From NCBI RefSeq assembly GCF_964340395.1, contig NC_135555.1, positions 26,111,725 through 26,175,724 of the forward strand: DNA of 64,000 nucleotides, written 5' to 3'. How positions within the stretch are numbered: position 1 is the stretch's first letter; each line of letters opens with the position of its first letter. A program made the translations under genes and the position numbers. The stretch comes from Glandiceps talaboti (Eukaryota; Hemichordata; Enteropneusta; Spengelidae). Below the pieces are notes generated by a model. The model ran no database searches. It was not told the DNA's origin and was given only the letters and a program-made list of their open reading frames with translations. Positions 23,702 to 37,800 of the stretch are shown piece after piece.

Positions 23702-26700
23702 TTGGGACTTAACAGGGAGGACTCAAAACAATCATTAGTTATTAGTGTTATTGCGACCAGCTGGAGGGGTTCATTGGGACTTAACAGGGAGGACTCAAAA
23801 CAATCATTAGTTATTAGTGTTATTACGACCAGCTGGAGGGGTCCATTGGTACTTTACAGGGAGGACTCAAAACAATCATTAGTTATTAGTATTATTGCGA
23901 CCAGCTGGGGGGGGGGGGTTCATTGGGACTTAACAGGGAGGACTCAAAACAATCATTAGTTATTAGTATTATTACGACCAGCTGGAGGGGTCCATTGGGA
24001 CTTAACAGGGAGGATTCAAAACAATCATTAATTATTAGTGTTATTACGACCAGCTGGAGGGGGGATTCATTGGGACTTAACAGGGAGGACTCAAAACAAT
24101 CATTAGTTATTAGTGTTATTACGACCAGCTGGAGGGGTTCATTGGGACTTAACAGGGAGGACTCAAAACAATCATTAGTTATTAGTATTATTACGACCAG
24201 CTGGAGGGGTTCATTGATACTTAACAGGGAGGACTCAAAACAATCATTAGTTATTAGTGTTATTGCGACCAGCTGGAGGGGTTCATTGGGACTTAACAGG
24301 GAGGACTCAAAACAATCATTAGTTATTAGTGTTATTACGACCAGCTGGAGGGGTTTATTGGTACTTAACAGGGAGGACTCAAAACAATCATTAGTTATTA
24401 GTGTTATTGCGACCAGCTGGAGGGGTTCATTGGTACTTTACAGGGAGGACTCAAAACAATCAGTAGTTATTAGTATTATTACGACCAGCTGGAGGAGTTC
24501 ATTTGGACTTAACAGGGAGGACTCAAAACAATCATTAGTTATTAGTGTTATTGCGACCAGCTGGAGGGGTTCATTAGTACTTTACAGGGAGGACTCAAAA
24601 CAATCATTAGTTATTAGTGTTATTACGACCAGCTGGAGGGGTTCATTGGTACTTAACAGAGAGGACTCAAAACAATCATTAGTTATTAGTATTATTACGA
24701 CCAGCTGGAGGGGTTCATTAGTACTTAACAGGGAGGACTCAAAACAATCATTAGTTATTAGGGTTATTACGACCAGCTAGGGGGGGGGGAGGGGTTCATT
24801 GGGACTTAACAGGGAGGACTCAAAACAATCATTAGTTATTAGTGTTATTACGACCAGCTGGAGGGGTTTATTGGTACTTAACAGGGAGGACTCAAAACAA
24901 TCATTAGTTATTAGTGTTATTGCGACCAGCTGGAGGGGTTCATTGGTACTTTACAGGGAGGACTCAAAACAATCAGTAGTTATTAGTATTATTACGACCA
25001 GCTGGAGGGGTTCATTGGGACTTAACAGGGAGGACTCAAAACAATCATTAGTTATTAGTGTTATTGCGACCAGCTGGAGGGGTTCATTAGTACTTTACAG
25101 GGAAGACTCAAAACAATCATTAGTTATTAGTGTTATTGCGACCAGTTGGAGGGGTTCATTGGTAGGAGGACTCAAAACAATCATTAGTTATTAGTATTAT
25201 TACGACCAGCTGGAGGGGTTCATTGGTACTTAACAGGGAGGACTCAAAACAATCATTAGTTATTAGGGTTATTACGACCAGCTAGGGGGGTTCATTGGGA
25301 TTTAACAGGGAGGACTCAAAACAATCATTAATTATTAGTGTTATTGCGACCAGCTGGAGGGGTTCATTGGGACTTATCAGGGAGGACTCAAAACAATCAT
25401 TAGTTATTAGTGTTATTACGACCAGCTGGAGGGGTCCATTGGGAGTTTACAGGGGGGACTCAAAACAATCATTAGTTATTAGTATTATTACGACCAGCTG
25501 GAGGGGTCCATTGGGACTTAACAGGGAGGACTCAAAACAATCATTAGTTATTAGTATTATTACGACCAGCTGGAGGGGTTCATTGGTACTAACAGGGAGG
25601 ACTCAAAACAATCATTAGTTATTAGTATTATTACGACCAGCTGGAGGGGTTCATTGGTACTTAACAGGGAGGACTCAAAACAATCATTAGTTATTAGTGT
25701 TATTGCGACCAGCTGGAGGGGTTCATTGGGACTTAACAGGGAGGACTCAAAACAATCATTAGTTATTAGTGTTATTACGACCAGCTGGAGGGGTTCATTG
25801 GTACTTAACAGGGAGGACTCAAACAATCATTAGTTATTAGTATTATTACGACCAGCTCGAGGGGTTCACTGGTACTTAACAGGGAGGACTCAAAACAATC
25901 ATTAGTTATTAGGGTTATTACGACCAGCTAGGGGGGGGGGGGGAGGGGTTCATTGGGACTTAACAGGGAGGACTCAAAACAATCATTAGTTATTAGTGTT
26001 ATTGCGACCAGCTGGAGGAGTTCATTGGTACTCTACAGGGAGGACTCAAAACAATCAGTAGTTATTAGTATTATTACGACCAGCTGAAGGGGTTCATTGG
26101 GACTTAACAGGGAGGACTCAAAACAATCATTAGTTATTAGTGTTATTGCGACCAGCTGGAGGGGTTCATTGGGACTTAACAGGGAGGACTCAAAACAATC
26201 ATTAGTTATTAGTGTTATTACGACCAGCTGGAGGGGTCCATTGGTACTTTACAGGGAGGACTCAAAACAATCATTAGTTATTAGTATTATTGCGACCAGC
26301 TGGGGGGGGGGGGTTCATTGGGACTTAACAGGGAGGACTCAAAACAATCATTAGGTATTAGTATTATTACGACCAGCTGGAGGGGTCCATTGGGACTTAA
26401 CAGGGAGGATTCAAAACAATCATTAATTATTAGTGTTATTACGACCAGCTGGAGGGGGGATTCATTGGGACTTAACAGGGAGGACTCAAAACAATCATTA
26501 GTTATTAGTGTTATTACGACCAGCTGGAGGGGTTCATTGGGACTTAACAGGGAGGACTCAAAACAATCATTAGTTATTAGTATTATTACGACCAGCTGGA
26601 GGGGTTCATTGATACTTAACAGGGAGGACTCAAAACAATCATTAGTTATTAGTGTTATTGCGACCAGCTGGAGGGGTTCATTGGGACTTAACAGGGAGGA

Positions 26701-28745
26701 CTCAAAACAATCATTAGTTATTAGTGTTATTACGACCAGCTGGAGGGGTTTATTGGTACTTAACAGGGAGGACTCAAAACAATCATTAGTTATTAGTGTT
26801 ATTGCGACCAGCTGGAGGGGTTCATTGGTACTTTACAGGGAGGACTCAAAACAATCAGTAGTTATTAGTATTATTACGACCAGCTGGAGGAGTTCATTTG
26901 GACTTAACAGGGAGGACTCAAAACAATCATTAGTTATTAGTGTTATTGCGACCAGCTGGAGGGGTTCATTAGTACTTTACAGGGAGGACTCAAAACAATC
27001 ATTAGTTATTAGTGTTATTACGACCAGCTGGAGGGGTTCATTGGTACTTAACAGAGAGGACTCAAAACAATCATTAGTTATTAGTATTATTACGACCAGC
27101 TGGAGGGGTTCATTAGTACTTAACAGGGAGGACTCAAAACAATCATTAGTTATTAGGGTTATTACGACCAGCTAGGGGGGGGGGGAGGGGTTCATTGGGA
27201 CTTAACAGGGAGGACTCAAAACAATCATTAGTTATTAGTGTTATTACGACCAGCTGGAGGGGTTTATTGGTACTTAACAGGGAGGACTCAAAACAATCAT
27301 TAGTTATTAGTGTTATTGCGACCAGCTGGAGGGGTTCATTGGTACTTTACAGGGAGGACTCAAAACAATCATTAGTTATTAGTGTTATTGCGACCAGCTG
27401 GAGGGGTTCATTGGGACTTAACAGGGAGGACTCAAAACAATCATTAGTTATTAGTGTTATTACGACCAGCTGGAGGGGTTTATTGGTACTTAACAGGGAG
27501 GACTCAAAACAATCATTAGTTATTAGTGTTATTGCGACCAGCTGGAGGGGTTCATTGGTACTTTACAGGGAGGACTCAAAACAATCAGTAGTTATTAGTA
27601 TTATTACGACCAGCTGGAGGAGTTCATTTGGACTTAACAGGGAGGACTCAAAACAATCATTAGTTATTAGTGTTATTGCGACCAGCTGGAGGGGTTCATT
27701 AGTACTTTACAGGGAGGACTCAAAACAATCATTAGTTATTAGTGTTATTACGACCAGCTGGAGGGGTTCATTGGTACTTAACAGAGAGGACTCAAAACAA
27801 TCATTAGTTATTAGTATTATTACGACCAGCTGGAGGGGTTCATTAGTACTTAACAGGGACGACTCAAAACAATCATTAGTTATTAGGGTTATTACGACCA
27901 GCTAGGGGGGGGGGAGGGGTTCATTGGGACTTAACAGGGAGGACTCAAAACAATCATTAGTTATTAGTGTTATTACGACCAGCTGGAGGGGTTTATTGGT
28001 ACTTAACAGGGAGGACTCAAAACAATCATTAGTTATTAGTGTTATTGCGACCAGCTGGAGGGGTTCATTGGTACTTTACAGGGAGGACTCAAAACAATCA
28101 GTAGTTATTAGTATTATTACGACCAGCTGGAGGGGTTCATTGGGACTTAACAGGGAGGACTCAAAACAATCATTAGTTATTAGTGTTATTGCGACCAGCT
28201 GGAGGGGTTCATTAGTACTTTACAGGGAAGACTCAAAACAATCATTAGTTATTAGTGTTATTGCGACCAGTTGGAGGGGTTCATTGGTAGGAGGACTCAA
28301 AACAATCATTAGTTATTAGTATTATTACGACCAGCTGGAGGGGTTCATTGGTACTTAACAGGGAGGACTCAAAACAATCATTAGTTATTAGGGTTATTAC
28401 GACCAGCTAGGGGGGGGTTCATTGGGATTTAACAGGGAGGACTCAAAACAATCATTAATTATTAGTGTTATTGCGACCAGCTGGAGGGGTTCATTGGGAC
28501 TTATCAGGGAGGACTCAAAACAATCATTAGTTATTAGTGTTATTACGACCAGCTGGAGGGGTCCATTGGGAGTTTACAGGGGGGACTCAAAACAATCATT
28601 AGTTATTAGTATTATTACGACCAGCTGGAGGGGTCCATTGGGACTTAACAGGGAGGACTCAAAACAATCATTAGTTATTAGTATTATTACGACCAGCTGG
28701 AGGGGTTCATTGGTACTAACAGGGAGGACTCAAAACAATCATTAG
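23702..28745. repeat. Overlapping 2.4-kb and 3.1-kb duplications inside the satellite
   Basis: The string of variants from 23702 reappears from 26097 (offset 2395), including the unusual GGGGGGATTCATT spacer at 24060 and 26455. The string from 24799 to 25618 reappears at 27924-28745 (offset about 3126), including the shortened unit that lacks ACTTAACAGG (25163 and 28287). The two offsets overlap, so at least two successive block duplications happened here. Confidence 0.85.
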
Positions 28746-31700
28746 TTATTAGTATTATTACGACCAGCTGGAGGGGTTCATTGGTACTTAACAGGGAGGA
28801 CTCAAAACAATCATTAGTTATTAGTGTTATTGCGACCAGCTGGAGGGGTTCATTGGGACTTAACAGGGAGGACTCAAAACAATCATTAGTTATTAGTATT
28901 ATTACGACCAGCTGGAGGGGTCAATTGGTACTTAACAGGGGGGACTCAAAACAATCATTAGTTATTAGTGTTATTACGACCAGCTGGAGGGGTTCATTGG
29001 GACTTAACAGGGAGGACTCAAAACAATCATTAGTTATTAGTGTTATTACGACCAGCTGGAGGGGTTCATTGGTACTTTACAGGGAGGACTCGAAACAATC
29101 ATTAGTTATTAGTGTTATTACGACCAGCTGGGGGGGGGGGGTTCATTGGGACTTAACAGGGAGGACTCAAAACAATCATTAGTTATTAGTGTCATTGCGA
29201 CCAGCTGGAGGGGTTCATTGGCACTTTACAGGGAGGACTCAAAACAATCAGTAGTTATTAGTATTATTACGACCAGCTGGAGGGGTTCATTGGGACTTAA
29301 CAGGGAGGACTCAAAACAATCATTAGTTATTAGTGTTATTGCGACCAGCTGGAGGGGTTCATTAGTACTTTACAGGGAGGACTCAAAACAATCATTAGTT
29401 ATTACTGTTATTACGACCAGCTGGAGGGGTTCATTGGTACTTAACAGGGAGGACTCAAAACAATCATTAGTTATTAGTATTATTACGACCAGCTGGAGGG
29501 ATTCATTGGTACTTAACAGGGAGGACTCAAAACAATCATTAGTTATTAGGGTTATTACGACCAGCTAGGGGGGGAGGGGTTCATTGGGACTTAACAGGGA
29601 GGACTCAAAACAATTATTAGTTATTAGTGTTATTACGACCAGCTGGAGGGGTCCATTTGTACTTTACAGGGAGGACTCAAAACATTCATTAGTTATTAGT
29701 ATTATTACGACCAGCTGGAGGGGTTCATTGGGACTTAACAGGGAGGACTCAAAACAATCATTAGTTATTAGTATTATTACGACCAGCTGGAGGGGTTCAT
29801 TGATACTTAACAGGGAGGACTCAAAACAATCATTAGTTATTAGTGTTATTGCGACCAGCTGGAGGGGTTCATTGGGACTTAACAGGGAGGACTCAAAACA
29901 ATCATTAGTTATTAGTGTTATTACGACCAGCTGGAGGGGTTTATTGGTACTTAACAGGGAGGACTCAAAACAATCATTAGTTATTAGTGTTATTGCGACC
30001 AGCTGGAGGGGTTCATTGGTACTTTACAGGGAGGACTCAAAACAATCAGTAGTTATTAGTATTATTACGACCAGCTGGAGGAGTTCATTGGGACTTAACA
30101 GGGAGGACTCAAAACAATCATTAGTTATTAGTGTTATTGCGACCAGCTGGAGGGGTTCATTAGTACTTTACAGAGAGGACTCAAAACAATCATTAGTTAT
30201 TAGTGTTATTACGACCAGCTGGAGGGGTTCATTGGTACTTAACAGAGAGGACTCAAAACAATCATTAGTTATTAGTATTATTACGACCAGCTGGAGGGGT
30301 TCATTAGTACTTAACAGGGAGGACTCAAAACAATCATTAGTTATTAGGGTTATTACGACCAGCTAGGGGGGGGAGGGGTTCATTGGGACTTAACAGGGAG
30401 GACTCAAAACAATCATTAGTTATTAGTGTTATTACGACCAGCTGGAGGGGTTTATTGGTACTTAACAGGGAGGACTCAAAACAATCATTAGTTATTAGTG
30501 TTATTGCGACCAGCTGGAGGGGTTCATTGGTACTTTACAGGGAGGACTCAAAACAATCAGTAGTTATTAGTATTATTACGACCAGCTGGAGGGGTTCATT
30601 GGGACTTAACAGGGAGGACTCAAAACAATCATTAGTTATTAGTGTTATTGCGACCAGCTGGAGGGGTTCATTAGTACTTTACAGGGAAGACTCAAAACAA
30701 TCATTAGTTATTAGTGTTATTGCGACCAGCTGGAGGGGTTCATTGGTAGGAGGACTCAAAACAATCATTAGTTATTAGTGTCATTGCTACCAGCTGGAGG
30801 GGTTCATTGGGACTTAACAGGGAGGACTCAAAACAATCATTAGTTATTAGTGTTATTGCGACCAGCTGGAGGGGTTCATTAGTACTTTACAGGGAGGACT
30901 CAAAACAATCATTAGTTATTACTGTTATTACGACCAGCTGGAGGGGTTCATTGGTACTTAACAGGGAGGACTCAAAACAATCATTAGTTATTAGTATTAT
31001 TACGACCAGCTGGAGGGGTTCATTGGTACTTAACAGGGAGGACTCAAAACAATCATTAGTTATTAGGGTTATTACGACCAGCTAGGGGGGGAGGGGTTCA
31101 TTGGGACTTAACAGGGAGGACTCAAAACAATTATTAGTTATTAGTGTTATTACGACCAGCTGGAGGGGTCCATTTGTACTTTACAGGGAGGACTCAAAAC
31201 ATTCATTAGTTATTAGTATTATTACGACCAGCTGGAGGGGTTCATTGGGACTTAACAGGGAGGACTCAAAACAATCATTAGTTATTAGTATTATTACGAC
31301 CAGCTGGAGGGGTTCATTGATACTTAACAGGGAGGACTCAAAACAATCATTAGTTATTAGTGTTATTGCGACCAGCTGGAGGGGTTCATTGGGACTTAAC
31401 AGGGAGGACTCAAAACAATCATTAGTTATTAGTGTTATTACGACCAGCTGGAGGGGTTTATTGGTACTTAACAGGGAGGACTCAAAACAATCATTAGTTA
31501 TTAGTGTTATTGCGACCAGCTGGAGGGGTTCATTGGTACTTTACAGGGAGGACTCAAAACAATCAGTAGTTATTAGTATTATTACGACCAGCTGGAGGAG
31601 TTCATTGGGACTTAACAGGGAGGACTCAAAACAATCATTAGTTATTAGTGTTATTGCGACCAGCTGGAGGGGTTCATTAGTACTTTACAGGGAGGACTCA

Positions 31701-31839
31701 AAACAATCATTAGTTATTAGTGTTATTACGACCAGCTGGAGGGGTTCATTGGTACTTAACAGAGAGGACTCAAAACAATCATTAGTTATTAGTATTATTA
31801 CGACCAGCTGGAGGGGTTCATTAGTACTTAACAGGGAGG

Positions 31840-34800
31840 ACTCAAAACAATCATTAGTTATTAGGGTTATTACGACCAGCTGGAGGGGTTCATTGGTACT
31901 TAACAGGGAGGACTCAAAACAATCATTAGTTATTAGGGTTATTACGACCAGCTAGGGGGGGGGAGGGGTTCATTGGGATTTAACAGGGAGGACTCAAAAC
32001 AATCATTAATTATTAGTGTTATTGCGACCAGCTGGAGGGGTTCATTGGGACTTATCAGGGAGGACTCAAAACAATCATTAGTTATTAGTGTTATTACGAC
32101 CAGCTGGAGGGGTCCATTGAGAGTTTACAGGGGGGACTCAAAACAATCATTAGTTATTAGTATTATTACGACCAGCTGGAGGGGTCCATTGGGACTTAAC
32201 AGGGAGGACTCAAAACAATCATTAGTTATTAGTATTATTACGACCAGCTGGAGGGGTTCATTGGTACTAACAGGGAGGACTCAAAACAATCATTAGTTAT
32301 TAGTATTATTACGACCAGCTGGAGGGGTTCATTGGTACTTAACAGGGAGGACTCAAAACAATCATTAGTTATTAGTGTTATTGCGACCAGCTGGAGGGGT
32401 TCATTGGGACTTAACAGGGAGGACTCAAAACAATCATTAGTTATTAGTATTATTACGACCAGCTGGAGGGGTCAATTGGTACTTAACAGGGGGGACTCAA
32501 AACAATCATTAGTTATTAGTGTTATTACGACCAGCTGGAGGGGTTCATTGGGACTTAACAGGGAGGACTTAAAACAATCATTAGTTATTAGTGTTATTAC
32601 GACCAGCTGGAGGGGTTCATTGGTACTTTACAGGGAGGACTCGAAACAATCATTAGTTATTAGTGTTATTACGACCAGCTGGGGGGGTTCATTGGGACTT
32701 AACAGGGAGGACTCAAAACAATCATTAGTTATTAGTGTTATTGCGACCAGCTGGAGGGGTTCATTAGTACTTAACAGGGAGGACTCAAAACAATCATTAG
32801 TTATTAGTGTTATTGCGACCAGCTGGAGGGGTTCATTAGTACTTTACAGGGAGGACTCAAAACAATCATTAGTTATTACTGTTATTACGACCAGCTGGAG
32901 GGGTTTATTGGTACTTAACAGGGAGGACTCAAAACAATCATTAGTTATTAGTATTATTACGACCAGCTGGAGGGGTTCATTGGTACTTAACAGGGAGGAC
33001 TCAAAACAATCATTAGTTATTAGGGTTATTACGACCAGCTAGGGGTGGAGGGGTTCATTGGGACTTAACAGGGAGGACTCAAAACAATTATTAGTTATTA
33101 GTGTTATTACGACCAGCTGGAGGGGTCCATTTGTACTTTACAGGGAGGACTCAAAACATTCATTAGTTATTAGTATTATTACGACCAGCTGGAGGGGTTC
33201 ATTGGGACTTAACAGGGAGGACTCAAAACAATCATTAGTTATTAGTTTTATTACGACCAGCTGGAGGGGTCCATTGGTACTGTACAAGGAGGACTCAAAA
33301 CAATCATTAGTTATTAGTGTTATTACGACCAGCTGGAGGGGTCCATTGGTACTTAACAGGGAGGACTCAAAACAATCATTAGTTATTAGTGTTATTACGA
33401 CCAGCTGGAGGGGTCCATTGGTACTGTACAGGGAGGACTCAAAACAATCATTAGTTATTAGTGTTATTACGACCAGCTGGAGGGTTCCATTGGTACTTAA
33501 CAGGGAGGACTCAAAACAATCATTAGTTATTAGTGTTATTGCGACCAGCTGGAGGGGTCCATTGGTACTTTTCCGGGAGGACTCAAAACAATCATTAGTT
33601 ATTAGCATTATTACGACCAGCTGGAGGGGTCCATTGGGACTTAACAGGGAGGACTCAAAACAATCATTAGTTATTAGTGTTATTACGACCAGCTGGAGGG
33701 GTTCATTGGGACTTAACAGGGAGGTCTCAAAACAATCATTAATTATTAGTATTATTACGACCAGCTGGGGGGGGGGGGGTTCATTGGGACTTAACAGGGA
33801 GGACTCAAAACAATCATTAGTTATTAGTATTATTACGACCAGCTGGAGGGGTCCATTGGTACTTTACAGGGAGGACTCAAAACAATCATTAGTCATTAGT
33901 ATTATTACGACCAGCTGGAGGGGTTCATTGGTACTTAACAGGGAGGACTCAAAACAATCATTAGTTATTAGTGTTATTACGACCAGCTGGGGGGGGTTCA
34001 TTGGGACTTAACAGGGAGGACTCAAAACAATCATCAATTATTAGTATTATTACGACCAGCTGGAGGGGTTCATTGGTACTTTACAGGGAGGACTCAAAAC
34101 AATCATTAGTTATTAGTATTATTACGACCAGCTGGAGGGGTTCATTGGGACTTAACAGGGAGGACTCAAAACAATCATTAGTTATTAGTGTTATTGCGAC
34201 CAGCTGGAGGGGTTCATTGGGACTTAACAGGGAGGACTCAAAACAATCATTAGTTATTAGTGTTATTACGACCAGCTGGAGGGGTCCATTGGTACTTAAC
34301 AGGGAGGACTCAAAACAATCATTAGTTATTAGTGTTATTGCGACCAGCTGGAGAGGTTCATTGGGGCTTTACAGGGAGGACTCAAAACAATCATTAGTTA
34401 TTAGTGTTAATACGACCAGCTGGAGGGGTTCATTGGTACTTAACAGGGAGGACTCAAAACAATCATTAGTTATTAGTGTTATTACGACCAGCTGGAGGGG
34501 TTCATTGGGACTTAACAGGGAGGACTCAAAACAATCATTAGTTATTAGTTTTATTACGACCAGCTGGAGGGGTCCATTGGTACTGTACAGGGAGGACTCA
34601 AAACAATCATTAGTTATTAGTGTTATTACGACCAGCTGGAGGGGTCCATTGGTACTTAACAGGGAGGACTCAAAACAATCATTAGTTATTAGTGTTATTA
34701 CGACCAGCTGGAGGGGTCCATTGGTACTTAACAGGGAGGACTCAAAACAATCATTAGTTATTAGTGTTATTACGACCAGCTGGAGAGGTCCATTGGTACT

Positions 34801-37800
34801 TTACAGGGAGGACTCAAAACAATCATTAGTTATTAGTATTATTACGACCAGCTGGAGGGGTTCATTGGGACTTAACAGGGAGGACTAAAAACAATCATTA
34901 GTTATTAGTGTTATTACGACCAGCTGGAGGGGTCCATTGGTACTGTACAGGGAGGACTCAAAACAATCATTAGTTATTAGTGTTATTACGACCAGCTGGA
35001 GGGGTCCATTGGTACTTAACAGGGAGGACTCAAAACAATCATTAGTTATTAGTGTTATTGCGACCAGCTGGAGGGGTCCATTGGTACTTTACCGGGAGGA
35101 CTCAAAACAGTCATTAGTTATTAGTATTATTACGACCAGCTGGAGGGGTCCATTGGGACTTAACAGGGAGGACTCAAAACAATCATGAGTTATTAGTGTT
35201 ATTACCACCAGCTGGAGGGGTTCATTGGGACTTAACAGGGAGGTCTCAAAACAATCATTAATTATTAGTATTATTACGACCAGCTGGGGGGGGGGGTTCA
35301 TTGGGACTTAACAGGGAGGACTCAAAACAATCATTAGTTATTAGTATTATTACGACCAGCTGGAGGGGTCCATTGGTACTTTACAGGGAGGACTCAAAAC
35401 AATCATTAGTCATTAGTATTATTACGACCAGCTGGAGGGGTTCATTGGTACTTAACAGGGAGGACTCAAAACAATCATTAGTTATTAGTGTTATTACGAC
35501 CAGCTGGGGGGGGGGTTCATTGGGACTTAACAGGGAGGACTCAAAACAATCATCAGTTATTAGTATTATTACGACCAGCTGGAGGGGTTCATTGGTACTT
35601 AACAGGGAGGACTCAAAACAATCATTAGTTATTAGTATTATTACGACCAGCTGGAGGGGTTCATTGGTACTTTACAGGGAGGACTCAAAACAATCATTAG
35701 TTATTAGTATTATTGCGACCAGCTGGAGGGGTTCATTGGGACTTAAAAGGGAGGACTCAAAACAATCATTAGTTATTAGTGTTATTGCGACCAGCTGGAG
35801 GGGTTCATTGGGACTTAACAGGGAGGACTCAAAACAATCATTAGTTATTAGTGTTATTACGACCAGCTGGAGGGGTCCATTGGTACTTAACAGGGAGGAC
35901 TCAAAACATTCATTAGTTATTAGTGTTATTGCGACCAGCTGGAGGGGTTCATTGGGGCTTTACAGGGAGGACTCAAAGCAATCATTAGTTATTAGTGTTA
36001 TTACGACCAGCTGGAGGGGTTCATTGGTACTTAACAGGGAGGACTCAAAACAATCATTAGTTATTAGTGTTATTACGACCAGCTGGAGGGTTCATTGGGA
36101 CTTAACAGGGAGGACTCAAAACAATCATTAGTTATTAGTATTATTACGACCAGCTGGAGGGGTTCATTGGTACTTAACAGGGAGGACTCAAAACAATCAT
36201 TAGTTATTAGTGTTATTGCGACCAGCTGGAGGGGTTCATTGGTACTTTACAGGGAGGACTCAAAACAATCAGTAGTTATTAGTATTATTACGACCAGCTG
36301 GAGGGGTTCATTGGGACTTAACAGGGAGGACTCAAAACAATCATTAGTTATTAGTGTTATTGCGACCAGCTGGAGGGGTTCATTAGTACTTTACAGGGAG
36401 GACTCAAAACAATCATTAGTTATTAGTGTTATTCCGACCAGCTGGAGGGGTTCATTGGTACTTAACAGGGAGGCCACAAAATAACCATTAGTTATTAGTA
36501 TTATTACGACCAGCTGGAGGGGTCCATTGGGACTTAACAGGGAGGACTCAAAACAATCATGAGTTATTAGTGTTATTACGACCAGCTGGAGGGGTTCATT
36601 GGGACTTAACAGGGAGGTCTCAAAACAATCATTAATTATTAGTATTATTACGACCAGCTGGGGGGGGGGTTCATTGGGACTTAACAGGGAGGACTCAAAA
36701 CAATCATTAGTTATTAGTATTATTACGACCAGCTGGAGGGGTCCATTGGTACTTTACAGGGAGGACTCAAAACAATCATTAGTCATTAGTATTATTACGA
36801 CCAGCTGGAGGGGTTCATTGGTACTTAACAGGGAGGACTCAAAACAATCATTAGTTATTAGTGTTATTACGACCAGCTGGGGGGGGGGTTCATTGGGACT
36901 TAACAGGGAGGACTCAAAACAATCATCAGTTATTAGTATTATTACGACCAGCTGGAGGGGTTCATTGGTACTTAACAGGGAGGACTCAAAACAATCATTA
37001 GTTATTAGTATTATTACGACCAGCTGGAGGGGTTCATTGGTACTTTACAGGGAGGACTCAAAACAATCATTAGTTATTAGTATTATTGCGACCAGCTGGA
37101 GGGGTTTATTGGGACTTAACAGGGAGGACTCAAAACAATCATTAGTTATTAGTGTTATTGCGACCAGCTGGAGGGGTCCATTGGGACTTAACAGGGAGGA
37201 CTCAAAACAATCATTAGTTATTAGTGTTATTACGACCAGCTGGAGGGGTCCATTGGTACTTAACAGGGAGGACTCAAAACAATCATGAGTTATTAGTGTT
37301 ATTACGACCAGCTGGAGGGGTTCATTGGGACTTAACAGGGAGGTCTCAAAACAATCATTAATTATTAGTATTATTACGACCAGCTGGGGGGGGGGGGGTT
37401 CATTGGGACTTAACAGGGAGGACTCAAAACAATCATTAGTTATTAGTATTATTACGACCAGCTGGAGGGGTCCATTGGTACTTTACAGGGAGGACTCAAA
37501 ACAATCATTAGTCATTAGTATTATTACGACCAGCTGGAGGGGTTCATTGGTACTTAACAGGGAGGACTCAAAACAATCATTAGTTATTAGTGTTATTACG
37601 ACCAGCTGGGGGGGGGGGTTCATTGGGACTTAACAGGGAGGACTCAAAACAATCATCAGTTATTAGTATTATTACGACCAGCTGGAGGGGTTCATTGGTA
37701 CTTAACAGGGAGGACTCAAAACAATCATTAGTTATTAGTATTATTACGACCAGCTGGAGGGGTTCATTGGTACTTTACAGGGAGGACTCAAAACAATCAT

